DNA of 21,970 bases, taken from a virus. Below, piece by piece: positions 5,607 to 13,579 of this stretch. The notes beneath the pieces are model-generated. The model saw nothing but the letters and a program-made list of their open reading frames with translations. It made no database searches and was not told where the DNA came from. Every line of letters starts with the position of its first letter. Position 1 is the stretch's first letter. The position numbers were made by a program, and so were the translations under genes. The DNA is taken from positions 1 through 21,970 of the IMG/VR virus record IMGVR_UViG_3300007609_000100; one strand, written 5' to 3'.

Positions 5607-6221
5607 ATGACTAATTGCCGTGTGTGTGGTGTTGACCTTATCCAGCCTAAACGTGGACGTAAACCGTCCTACTGTGGCAGCGCTTGCAGGGTGCGAGCTC
5701 ACAGACACCGCCGACGTTCGCCTAAGTGGGTTGCCGATAGGCAGGCAGAGCTCGACGTTATCCCGGCTGAGTTACGATCGTTGCGCCGTTGGGTCCGGCA
5801 CCGAGCGAAACGACCGATAGCGACGGGTGGCTGGACTATATCGGTTCACGACCAGCAGGCTTGGGTCTCGTACACCGAGGCTCGCCAGTCTAACGCTGGA
5901 GACGGTTACGGTTTTGTCCTAAATGGCGACGGTATTGTGTGTATCGACCTCGACGACTGTGTTACCGACGGGGTTGTGGACGACGAGGCTTTAGTGTTTC
6001 TCGAGTTGCTTGGTCCAAGCTATACGGAATTTTCGCCGTCTAAGCGTGGCCTACACGTTTGGGGTTACGGTTACCTGGACAAAGGTAAAAGGTTTAAGCT
6101 GGGCAGTCTCAAGGTGGAGGCTTACCCTGCTGGCAGGTTTATTACGGTTACGGGCGATCCGTATCGTACTGGCAAGCTCGACGTCTTGTACTTTGAGCGT
6201 GCCGTTTCTAAATTGGCGTGA
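5607..6221 (+). CDS. Primase-polymerase-like protein (AEP superfamily) with N-terminal zinc finger
   Basis: 204 aa. Residues 4-27 form a zinc finger (CRVC, then YCGSACR: Cys4, Cys7, Cys23, Cys27), followed by a basic stretch. The rest matches the phage bifunctional primase/polymerase N-terminal fold: VCIDLDD with the DxD metal acids at Asp114 and Asp116, SKRGLHVWG with the conserved His150, and KVEAYPAGRFITVTG with Glu171 as the third metal ligand. It would synthesise primers or short DNA from NTP/dNTP. The usual helicase domain is missing; the protein ends about 30 residues after the catalytic core. Its place between HNH and small terminase is odd for a replication enzyme. No strong Shine-Dalgarno site precedes ATG 5607. 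Confidence 0.8.
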   Translation: MTNCRVCGVDLIQPKRGRKPSYCGSACRVRAHRHRRRSPKWVADRQAELDVIPAELRSLRRWVRHRAKRPIATGGWTISVHDQQAWVSYTEARQSNAGDGYGFVLNGDGIVCIDLDDCVTDGVVDDEALVFLELLGPSYTEFSPSKRGLHVWGYGYLDKGKRFKLGSLKVEAYPAGRFITVTGDPYRTGKLDVLYFERAVSKLA

Positions 6222-6254
6222 GAGACGCCGTTATGCTCGAGACGAGGTAACACT

Positions 6255-6713
6255 ATGGTAATGGCTGGACGTAAACCCAGTGAGCGCCCGACAGTCACTA
6301 GGCACAAGCCTACGGTGGACTGGACCGAGGTGCCGAACGTGCCCTATGCGGGCGAGCGTCCTAGCTTGCCCGAGGTGCGCGAAATTATGAGCAAGGCCGG
6401 CGACGTCTCTGTGTACCCTATGCCAGAGCAGACGGTGACGTGGTGGCAGTCGGTTACGACTATGCCTCACTGTGCACTCTGGTCGTCGTCCGACTGGGCT
6501 TTTTGTTTAGACACCGCGCTTATACACGCGCAAGCCGTTACCGGTGTCGTGTCTGCTATGTCAGAGCTTAGGCAGCGCGAGAAAATACTCGGCACTACGT
6601 TAGACGCTCGTAGAGACTTGCGTATACGTTACGTGGAGCCTGAGACCGAGTCGGTTATTCTTGCGCCAGTCGACGAGCTCGACGAGCGCAGGGCCCGGCT
6701 CTCTAATGCGTGA
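6255..6713 (+). CDS. terS: Terminase small subunit
   Basis: 152 aa. The N-terminus (GRKPSERPTVTRHKPTVDWTEVPNVPY) is the typical opening of actinophage small terminases, followed by a helical core (SDWAFCLDTALIHAQAV, SAMSELRQREKILGTT) that would oligomerise and bind the packaging site. The C-terminus is acidic and Arg-rich. ATG 6255 has GAGG 9 bases upstream; a second ATG at 6261 is possible. It overlaps the large-subunit start by 8 bases. Identity comes from the N-terminal pattern plus its place directly before the large subunit. Confidence 0.8.
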   Translation: MVMAGRKPSERPTVTRHKPTVDWTEVPNVPYAGERPSLPEVREIMSKAGDVSVYPMPEQTVTWWQSVTTMPHCALWSSSDWAFCLDTALIHAQAVTGVVSAMSELRQREKILGTTLDARRDLRIRYVEPETESVILAPVDELDERRARLSNA

Positions 6714-8367
6714 GCTAGTCCGAGCAGACGAGCACGATCGTACCCGCTCGCTTGGGTGGCTGGCTGTGTGGTGGATAGAGTCGTTTTGTGTCCACGGGCC
6801 CGGCGACGTGCAAGGCCAACCGGTCAGACTAGACGACGAATTTACCGCGTTTGTGGTCGACGTATACGCGCTCGACGCGGACGGTAAAAGACTTTACGAC
6901 TCGGCTTTTATGTCGCGTGCCAAAGGCCGCGCTAAGTCCGAGCTCGCCGGCTTTATTGTGTTGTTCGAGGCTATGGGCCCGGCACGCTTTAGCCACTGGG
7001 CCGAGGCGGGCGAAAAGTACGAGCGCGACGGTTTGCTATACACGTATAGCAAAGGCGAGCCGGTGGGTGTACCGGTGACCGCGCCCGTTATCCGTTGCCT
7101 AGCAACCGAGGAAAGCCAAGCCGGCAACACTTACGACAACGTTTATTTTAATCTTACCGAGGGCACTTTAGCCCAGGGGTTGCCTCGCGACGCGGCAGGT
7201 TTGACCCGTATTTTCTTGCCTGGCGGTGGCGAAATTATCCCGTCGACCGCGAGCAACAGCTCTAAAGACGGCGGTCGGGAGACGCACGTCGTTTTCGACG
7301 AAACCCACTTATATAACCGGCCCGAGCTAAAGCGTATGTATCAGACGGTTAGGCGTAACCTGGCTAAACGTAAAATCGCTGAGCCGTGGTCGCTCGAGAC
7401 CTCTACTATGTACTTGCCTGGCGAGAAATCGGTAGCCGAGGAAACGCACGAGCTCGCCAAGCTAATAAACGAGGGCAAGACTAAAAGGCAGCGCCTACTT
7501 TTTGACCACCGCGAGGCCGACGCAGACGTAGACCTCACAGACGAGGACCAAGTACGCGCCGGTATTGCCGAGGCGTATGGCCCGTTTGCCGAAATTATGG
7601 ACGTCGACCGTATCGTCTCGGAAATCTACGACCCGCGTAACGATCCCTCGGACTCCCGCCGCTATTACTTTAACCAACCTACGAGCGCACGCGACGCCTG
7701 GATAACCGCGCCCGAGTGGAACGCCTGCTACTCCAATAAAACGGTTTTATCGGGCGAGGAAATTACGCTCGGGTTTGACGGTTCACGTAAACGCGCCAGA
7801 GGTGTTACAGACGCTACCGCTTTGGTCGGTTGCCGTGTATCAGACGGTCACCTATTCGAGGTTAAGGTTTGGGAGCAGCCTAACGGTCCAGCCGGCGACG
7901 ACTGGGCTGTGCCGGTCGACGAGGTCGACTACGAGGTTACTAAAGCTTTTGAGACCTACAACGTTGTCGGTATGTTTGCGGACCCGGCACGGTGGGAGGG
8001 TTACGTAGCTAAGTGGGAGGCCGCTTATGGCAAGAAACTTAAAGCCAGAGCGAGCCAATCTAACCCAATAGCCTGGTGGCTCACCGGTAACCGGTCTTAT
8101 CTAGTTGTGCGAGCGGTAGAGCAATTTAGCACCGCTGTAATGGATAAAGAGCTGACACACGACGGCTCTCTAGCTCTCACTCGACACGTTTTAAACGCCC
8201 GACGCCGTATCGGGCGCTCTGGTATCACTATTGCAAAGTCTCACCCGGAAAGCCGGGACAAAATCGACGCGGCTATAAGTGCTCTGCTGGCTTACCAAGC
8301 ACGGCTAATAGCCCTCTCAAAAGGTGAGGCCACGCGATCTACTTTTATACCGCGCCGTATACGTTAG
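6706..8367 (+). CDS. terL: Terminase large subunit
   Basis: 553 aa from ATG 6706, preferred to an in-frame TTG at 6661 because it starts at the end of the small-subunit gene. The packaging ATPase has a degenerate Walker A, SRAKGRAKS (70-78; Ala instead of Gly before Lys77), and a clear Walker B, VVFDET (Asp198-Glu199). The C-terminal RNase H-like nuclease shows its metal acids: GFDGS (Asp358), FADP (Asp426) and KIDAA (Asp521). It pumps DNA into the procapsid through the portal and cuts the concatemer. Length is normal for the HNH-associated actinophage group. Confidence 0.94.
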   Translation: MRELVRADEHDRTRSLGWLAVWWIESFCVHGPGDVQGQPVRLDDEFTAFVVDVYALDADGKRLYDSAFMSRAKGRAKSELAGFIVLFEAMGPARFSHWAEAGEKYERDGLLYTYSKGEPVGVPVTAPVIRCLATEESQAGNTYDNVYFNLTEGTLAQGLPRDAAGLTRIFLPGGGEIIPSTASNSSKDGGRETHVVFDETHLYNRPELKRMYQTVRRNLAKRKIAEPWSLETSTMYLPGEKSVAEETHELAKLINEGKTKRQRLLFDHREADADVDLTDEDQVRAGIAEAYGPFAEIMDVDRIVSEIYDPRNDPSDSRRYYFNQPTSARDAWITAPEWNACYSNKTVLSGEEITLGFDGSRKRARGVTDATALVGCRVSDGHLFEVKVWEQPNGPAGDDWAVPVDEVDYEVTKAFETYNVVGMFADPARWEGYVAKWEAAYGKKLKARASQSNPIAWWLTGNRSYLVVRAVEQFSTAVMDKELTHDGSLALTRHVLNARRRIGRSGITIAKSHPESRDKIDAAISALLAYQARLIALSKGEATRSTFIPRRIR

Positions 8368-8379
8368 GACACTTTTTAT

Positions 8380-9702
8380 ATGGCTACACAGCTCACTAAG
8401 ACCCAGCAGGGTCTACTTAAGGCTTTGGCTCGCAAACAGTCTCACTACAACCTGCTCGAGCGCTACTACGACGGCGACGCACCTCTACCTGAGTCTGCGG
8501 ACGGTCAGAGTAGAGCGTATCGGCGTTTCCAGCGTAAAGCACGTCTAAACCTGGCCCAGTTGTCGGTGGCAGCGGTTCGCGAGCGTATGGTAATCGGCGG
8601 TTTCCGCACGGGTGCCGAGGACGACGAAAACGGGGACCGCGAGGCCCGTCGTTTGTGGAAAGCTAGCAACCTCGACTACGGTGCCGCCGACTTGCACTCG
8701 TACCTACTGCGTTTTGGTACCGCGTACGCGCTTGTAGGGTACCCAGAGGGCTCAGAATATCCGATAGTGACCGTAGAGGACCCTCGACAGGTTTACGGCT
8801 ACACGTCGCCTACAGAGCCGTTTAAGGTTATCCAGGCTATCAAGGTTTTTAAAGAGGACGACCAGAACTACCTCTACTGCTACCACGCGGACGTAATCGA
8901 GGTCTTTGTAAAGCCTGGCGACCAAAATATATTCGACGGAGACGGTTACCAGTTGCTCGACGAAATGGTAAACCCGCTCGGCGAGACTCCAGTAGTCAAG
9001 TTCGCTAACGCCGACGAAAAAGGCGAGTACGAGCCCTACCTAGACATTATCGACCGCGTAAACCATATGATCCTACAGCGTCTCGTAATCGCGACGACGC
9101 AAGCGTTTAGACAGCGTGTACTAAAAGGCGATTTTCCCACACACGACGCCGACGGTAACGAAATTGACTATAACGGTATTTTCGAGTCGTCTGCCGGCTC
9201 TCTGTGGGTTATCCCCGAGGGTGCGGACGTTGACGAGCTCGGCCAGGCCGAGATTATGGGTATCCTAAACGCGGTACGCGCCGATATCCAAGACTTTGCA
9301 GCGGTTACCCGTACACCTATGCACTATTTTAGCCCAGAGGGCGCTAACGGCTCAGCAGAGGGCGCACAGCTCGCACGCGAGGGCCTAGTCTTTAAGACAG
9401 AGGATCGTATTACACGGGTTAGCCCTGGCTGGTCTCGCGTAATGTCTCTACTGTTTAGGTGGGTTGGCGACGACGTTCGCGCTAGCCTGCTCGACCTCGA
9501 GCCACTGTGGAAGCCGGCGGAGCGTTACTCTATGGCTGAGCGTGCCGACGCTAACTCGAAATTCCAGGATATTCCGTTTAGGTCGCGTATGCAGCTTATC
9601 GGCCAGTTCTCCCCCGCGGAAATTGACGAAATGCAAGTAGAACGCGCAGGCGAGGCGATTTTGGCCCAGTCTCTAACAGGTGGTGGAGCTGGTGGCTCTT
9701 GA
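8380..9702 (+). CDS. Portal protein (SPP1 Gp6-like)
   Basis: 440 aa, starting 12 bases after the large terminase. Recognisable portal features are the N-terminal helical segment with LLERYYDG, an R-x-N-L wing opening (KARLNLAQLSVAAVRERM), a beta-rich wing (IVTVEDPRQVYGYTSP), the crown/clip region, and the conserved late helix with RTPMHYFSPEGANGSAEGAQ, the hallmark of SPP1 Gp6-type portals. It forms the dodecameric ring at one capsid vertex through which DNA enters and to which connectors bind. The 3' end overlaps the MuF gene by about 20 bases. Confidence 0.92.
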   Translation: MATQLTKTQQGLLKALARKQSHYNLLERYYDGDAPLPESADGQSRAYRRFQRKARLNLAQLSVAAVRERMVIGGFRTGAEDDENGDREARRLWKASNLDYGAADLHSYLLRFGTAYALVGYPEGSEYPIVTVEDPRQVYGYTSPTEPFKVIQAIKVFKEDDQNYLYCYHADVIEVFVKPGDQNIFDGDGYQLLDEMVNPLGETPVVKFANADEKGEYEPYLDIIDRVNHMILQRLVIATTQAFRQRVLKGDFPTHDADGNEIDYNGIFESSAGSLWVIPEGADVDELGQAEIMGILNAVRADIQDFAAVTRTPMHYFSPEGANGSAEGAQLAREGLVFKTEDRITRVSPGWSRVMSLLFRWVGDDVRASLLDLEPLWKPAERYSMAERADANSKFQDIPFRSRMQLIGQFSPAEIDEMQVERAGEAILAQSLTGGGAGGS

Positions 9703-11725
9703 TGACGTTACCGAGGGTTATCTAGCCCTAACGGCGCGTTATGTCGAGGACGCTGGCGCTCTCGCTGGTAACACGTTTACCAATCTGGGGTCTTGGCGCG
9801 ACGAGGACATAGAACGTTTTATTGAGGAATTGTCTGTGCCTCTAACGGGTATCAAACGGCAAACCTCTAACGCTGTAGTCGCATACCACGAGAAAATGGC
9901 CGGCTTAGCCGAAAAGGCTTTTAAAGCGCCCAATCTTGCCGACCTAGATTTATCTACGGCCGCCTTGCGTAACGGTGCTAATGTACGTGACGTGTATACT
10001 CGGCCGTTTGTCCAAATGCGTATGGCTTTAGCCAATGGTGACCAGTTTAGCGACGCCCTAAAAACTGGCTCACAAACCGCCACGTCTTTAGCTCGTACCG
10101 AGGTGCAACTCTCGAAGCGTAAAGCGTCTCTGTTTGCTCGTAGCGCTAACGATAATATCGTCGGCTATCTGCGCACTTTGACGGGCTCGGAAAACTGCGC
10201 TCTATGTTATGTCGCGTCTACGCAGCGTTACCGTAAAGGCGAGCTAATGCCTATTCACCCCGGTTGCGACTGTGGCGAAATGCCTATTTACGGCGACAGC
10301 GACCCTGGCCAAGTAATTGACCAACAGTTGTTAGACAAGTCCCACCAAGCCGTCGAGGACCGTTTTGGCTTTTCGTCCGCTACTGGTCGCGACGCAATCG
10401 ACTACCGAAAAATTGCGATTAAAGACCACGGCGAGCTCGGCCCAATGTTGACTGTAAAAGGTCACAAGTTCGTCGGACCGAATAACCTTAACCTAATCGG
10501 TAAGGCTATGCCTAAGCCGCCGGCTCTACCTCCAGCCACCGATCGCGTGTCAAAAATTCGTGAGAGGGCCGACCGCATAGACGGTGCCCAGATACAGGCC
10601 GACATTCGGCAAGACTTTTTAGACCCTAAAAATCCAGTCGTCAAGACAAACCGTAAAGCTGTTACTTTTGTGCAAGCTAGTGATAGGGCCGAAAAGTACC
10701 TCGACGAGGTTTTAGAGGTTGGCAAAGACGTAGACGACGAGTTGTCTCGCCGGATTAAACAACGGATTGACGACCTCGACCTGCCTGTTGTCGACGTAAA
10801 GGCTGTAGAGGCCCAAAAAAACGTTATCAAACAACAGATTGACCAAAAAACTGCTGAAATAATTGGCGTAAAAGAAACAATCCAAGAAGCGGTGTTGGCT
10901 CAGGCCGCTAGTACCGGCGTTTCGGGTGACGCGCTACTGAGTTTTAGGTATAGCCGAGACTTTAACCGGATAGTCGAAAATAGGTTGGAAAAACAACAGC
11001 CTACAATCGCAAGATTGACAGCGCAAAAACAGGGTTTACAAGACGAGTTTTTTGCTTTGCAAAATCAGCTCGACGACGTTATAGCACCCGGCTCGAAACG
11101 TTTTGACGCAATTATGGCCGAGGAAGCCGCTAATCTAATCGCTGAAATTAGGGGTACGTCTACAAAAGTGCCCAATCTTGTCGGGCCCCAGGCTATGCAA
11201 GATTTAACCCAAAAGGCCCTGGACCTGTACCCGGCGGACTGGGTCGACACTTTTGCCGAGCAGTTTTCTACCGTACGGGTTGCTCTTGTCAAACGTGGCT
11301 CGTGGCGAAACTCGCGAGACGGCACCGCAAGGTTAGCCATTAGTACGCGAAAGCCTAGAATCGCTGACCAAGACGCGGGGTTTGCGACCGCTGTGCACGA
11401 GGTTGGGCACGGTATGGAGGACGTCATACCTGGCGTAAAGCAAATGGAATATGTCTATTGGCAAAGACGAGCCAAAAGCGACGATAATAGAATTCAGGGT
11501 ATTTTTTCGCCTCGTAGCACAAGCGAGTTTGGTAATAAAGACGACTGGCGAGAAGCTTACACCGGAAAATCTTACGGCTTAGGCGCTAACGACAACTACG
11601 AAATTTTTACCACGGGCGTCGAGAGTTTGCTCGGTGGCGGCGGATACTTTGGCGACTCAACTAAAGGTTTGACCGTTGACGAGGATTTTCGCCGGTTTAT
11701 TTTAGGGGTGCTAATTGGCCTTTAA
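9680..11725 (+). CDS. MuF-type minor head protein fused to a C-terminal HEVGH metallopeptidase-like domain
   Basis: 681 aa from GTG 9680 (GTG at 9683 or 9692 also fits). Residues 1-210 are the MuF/SPP1 gp7-like domain, which binds the portal: RTEVQLSKRKA, ENCALC (Cys173/176), HPGCDCGEMPIYG (His193, Cys196, Cys198). Residues 270-480 are charged, Gln-rich and probably coiled-coil. The C-terminal part carries AVHEVGHGME (His573, Glu574, His577), the zinc and catalytic motif of gluzincin-like peptidases, with Glu641 in NYEIFTTGVE as a likely third ligand. MuF proteins of temperate phages are known to carry variable C-terminal toxin or enzyme domains that may enter the cell with the DNA. DNA beyond about 10620 is visibly richer in A/T and in GAA, AAA and CAA codons than neighbours, suggesting a swapped module. 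No separate prohead protease is in the window. Confidence 0.85.
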   Translation: MVELVALDDVTEGYLALTARYVEDAGALAGNTFTNLGSWRDEDIERFIEELSVPLTGIKRQTSNAVVAYHEKMAGLAEKAFKAPNLADLDLSTAALRNGANVRDVYTRPFVQMRMALANGDQFSDALKTGSQTATSLARTEVQLSKRKASLFARSANDNIVGYLRTLTGSENCALCYVASTQRYRKGELMPIHPGCDCGEMPIYGDSDPGQVIDQQLLDKSHQAVEDRFGFSSATGRDAIDYRKIAIKDHGELGPMLTVKGHKFVGPNNLNLIGKAMPKPPALPPATDRVSKIRERADRIDGAQIQADIRQDFLDPKNPVVKTNRKAVTFVQASDRAEKYLDEVLEVGKDVDDELSRRIKQRIDDLDLPVVDVKAVEAQKNVIKQQIDQKTAEIIGVKETIQEAVLAQAASTGVSGDALLSFRYSRDFNRIVENRLEKQQPTIARLTAQKQGLQDEFFALQNQLDDVIAPGSKRFDAIMAEEAANLIAEIRGTSTKVPNLVGPQAMQDLTQKALDLYPADWVDTFAEQFSTVRVALVKRGSWRNSRDGTARLAISTRKPRIADQDAGFATAVHEVGHGMEDVIPGVKQMEYVYWQRRAKSDDNRIQGIFSPRSTSEFGNKDDWREAYTGKSYGLGANDNYEIFTTGVESLLGGGGYFGDSTKGLTVDEDFRRFILGVLIGL

Positions 11726-11990
11726 TGCAACCATAAATAACGAGGTAGTTAGCTGGACTGCCGACTTTGGTCTTTTGGGTCCGCCACAACCAATTTTCGC
11801 AATAGCTAAGTTACTAGATCGCTCGGAAATATCCCCGTTTGGGCCTGGTCCTAACTTGCAACTTGACGAGACAAACCCGTACGCCGTTGTTTGGGCGATT
11901 AGTCAGCTCTACCCCGAGGCTCTACTCGGTGGCGACGTCCCAGACTTTGACGACATTCTTGGGCCGATTGACCCAGACGTAATTTACTAA
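11715..11990 (+). CDS. Small acidic protein overlapping the MuF-peptidase gene
   Basis: 91 aa from TTG 11715, with AGGGG 6 bases upstream, overlapping the MuF stop by 11 bases. The sequence is strongly acidic at its end (GGDVPDFDDILGPIDPDVIY) and has a conserved-looking middle (NPYAVVWAISQLYPEALLGG). Composition is AT-richer, like the 3' part of the MuF gene. I do not recognise a family. Two readings fit: an immunity or inhibitor protein for the peptidase domain, since such partners follow MuF toxins, or a small head accessory protein. Neither is proven by sequence. Confidence 0.6.
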   Translation: MAFNATINNEVVSWTADFGLLGPPQPIFAIAKLLDRSEISPFGPGPNLQLDETNPYAVVWAISQLYPEALLGGDVPDFDDILGPIDPDVIY

Positions 11991-11994
11991 GTTT

Positions 11995-12011
11995 CCGACC
12001 ACCCTGGTCGG
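11995..12011 (+). terminator. 7-bp hairpin after the small acidic gene
   Basis: CCGACCA-CCC-TGGTCGG is a perfect 7-bp stem with a 3-nt loop, 5 bases after the stop at 11990. Only TT follows, so termination is doubtful; it may mark a processing or attenuation point before the scaffold gene. It ends 3 bases before an in-frame ATG at 12015 and would hide any ribosome site for it. Confidence 0.4.
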
Positions 12012-12047
12012 TTAATGGCTCGAGACGAGTCGTATCTATTCCGAGAC

Positions 12048-12054
12048 GGAAAGG
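12048..12054 (+). promoter_or_regulatory. Ribosome-binding site deciding the scaffold start
   Basis: GGAAAGG lies 8 bases before ATG 12063, normal spacing. The longer in-frame start at 12015 has a stem-loop directly before it and no Shine-Dalgarno site, so 12063 is preferred. Confidence 0.6.
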
Positions 12055-12062
12055 TAACCCCT

Positions 12063-12656
12063 ATGTCGCAAGACGAAACAAAAACAGAAAATGACGTAGA
12101 CGAAACACCGGTAGACACTGAGACAGTGGAAACTGGCGAGGACACTACGGAACTCCCAGACGACCACCCGCTGGTCAAGACTTTAGCTAAGCAACGCGCC
12201 GAGCTTAAAGAGTTACGCAAGACGTATACGCAAGCCTCTAAAGAGCTTGACGAGGTACGTAAATCGCAGCTCTCGGAAACTGAGCGGCTGATAGAGCAGA
12301 CTAAAGACGACACGCGTCGAGCGGTACGTTTGGAGTTCGCCGAGAAACTGGTAGAGGCAGAGCTAAAAAGTTCTCTCAAGGGCAGGACCCTCGAGGGCGA
12401 CTCTATTCTTACGTTTGATAAAACGGCTTTTATTGACGACTCTGGCGACATTGACAGCGAGGCTATTGCGACGTGGGTGGAGGCTCACAGTACACACCCC
12501 GACGCACCTAAACCCAATCTAGGGCAGGGTGCTCGCGGTGATAAAAATTCGCTCGCGCAAATTCGTACGCGAGACGAGTTAACCAATATGTCCCCGGCGG
12601 AAATCTTGCAGGCCCGTAAAGACGGTCGGCTTGACTCGCTTATGGGGAAATCCTAA
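12063..12656 (+). CDS. Capsid scaffolding protein
   Basis: 197 aa. The first 35 residues are almost all acidic or Thr (ETKTENDVDETPVDTETVE), then a long charged helix follows (LAKQRAELKELRKTYTQASK and on), predicted coiled coil to about residue 95. The C-terminus is short and basic-polar. Position directly before the major capsid gene and this acidic-plus-coiled-coil design are standard for phage scaffolds, which direct shell assembly and leave or are cleaved. Start 12063 is chosen on the ribosome-binding site; 12015 would add 16 residues. Confidence 0.82.
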   Translation: MSQDETKTENDVDETPVDTETVETGEDTTELPDDHPLVKTLAKQRAELKELRKTYTQASKELDEVRKSQLSETERLIEQTKDDTRRAVRLEFAEKLVEAELKSSLKGRTLEGDSILTFDKTAFIDDSGDIDSEAIATWVEAHSTHPDAPKPNLGQGARGDKNSLAQIRTRDELTNMSPAEILQARKDGRLDSLMGKS

Positions 12657-12677
12657 CAAGAAAGGATATAGCTAATA

Positions 12678-13496
12678 ATGGCTATTGACCAATTTATTCC
12701 CGAGGTATGGGCGGCCGGGGTTACCCAGTCGTTTATCGCCAACCAGGTCGTTATCCCGACCCTTAACAACGCTTTTACTGGCGACGTCGTTGCCGGTAAC
12801 AAGGTGCACATTATCAACGCCACCACGCCTACTATTGTGGACTACGCTGGCGCTGGCCGTACTATCTCGGCAGAGGCTCTTAACGACACCGAGGTAGAGC
12901 TCACGATCGACCAAGAAAAAGCGTTCTCTGTGAACGTTGACGACGTCGACCGTGTCCAGGCTAGCTCCGAGTTTGCCCCCTGGGTTGACTCTGCTGGTCG
13001 CGCACTTGCCGAGGACGCAGAGGAATACCTGCTTAACACGGTTATGCTCGTTGGCGCAAGCAACTCTAACCCTACTGACATTGTCGTAAACAGCGCAGAG
13101 ACCGCTCTTACCGCTGTGCGCACTATGCGTACCGATATGTCACAGGCTAAGGTTCCGGCCGCTGGTCGTTACCTGGTCGTTTCCCCCGAGTTCGCCGACC
13201 TGCTCATTCAGGGCCTCGACGACGTCTCGGTGGCTGGACAAGACAGCGAACTGCGTAACGGCGTTATCGGACGTCTCTACGGGTTCACCGTCCTCGAGTC
13301 CGCACTGATTGACTACAGCGGAAACACTAACGGAGCGTTCGCATACCACGAGTCTATGGTGGCGTTTGTTTCCCAGGTTCAGTCTCTCGAGTCACTGCGT
13401 AACCCCACTAAGTTCGCCGACATTGTCCGCGGTCTTAACGTGTACGGTGGCAAGGTGCTCAAGAACGACGCCGTTTACCGTTACTTTACTGGCTAA
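12678..13496 (+). CDS. Major capsid protein (P22 coat-like, HK97 fold)
   Basis: 272 aa. The opening (FIPEVWAAGVTQSFIANQVVIPTLNN) and the central EKAFSVNVDDVDRVQA are typical of P22 coat-like proteins in actinophages; AGRYLVVSPEFADLLIQ and the late RNPTKFADIVRGLNVYGGKVL fit the P-domain and A-domain ends of the HK97 fold. The codon choice is markedly tilted to C-ending codons (AAC, TTC, ATC, GTC) compared with neighbours, as expected for the most abundant protein. AAGAAAGGA precedes the ATG by 12 bases. A long hairpin follows the gene. No cleaved N-terminal extension is evident. Confidence 0.93.
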   Translation: MAIDQFIPEVWAAGVTQSFIANQVVIPTLNNAFTGDVVAGNKVHIINATTPTIVDYAGAGRTISAEALNDTEVELTIDQEKAFSVNVDDVDRVQASSEFAPWVDSAGRALAEDAEEYLLNTVMLVGASNSNPTDIVVNSAETALTAVRTMRTDMSQAKVPAAGRYLVVSPEFADLLIQGLDDVSVAGQDSELRNGVIGRLYGFTVLESALIDYSGNTNGAFAYHESMVAFVSQVQSLESLRNPTKFADIVRGLNVYGGKVLKNDAVYRYFTG

Positions 13497-13517
13497 TACC
13501 AGTAGGTAATCGCTACG

Positions 13518-13543
13518 GGTGGGTGGCCTACGGGCCACCCACT
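13518..13543 (+). terminator. Very stable stem-loop after the major capsid gene
   Basis: A perfect 10-bp GC-rich stem, GTGGGTGGCC with GGCCACCCAC, plus an outer G.U pair, closed by the tetraloop TACG (UNCG class, exceptionally stable in C-UACG-G context). No T run follows, so it more likely protects the 3' end of capsid mRNA or attenuates read-through than terminates fully. Confidence 0.65.
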
Positions 13544-13579
13544 CTACGCCGCGCAAGGTTTCACACGAGAGGCTAAAAA

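Noticed and set aside
11987-12451. 154-aa minus-strand ORF
   Set aside because: Ser/Val-rich antisense of the scaffold gene.
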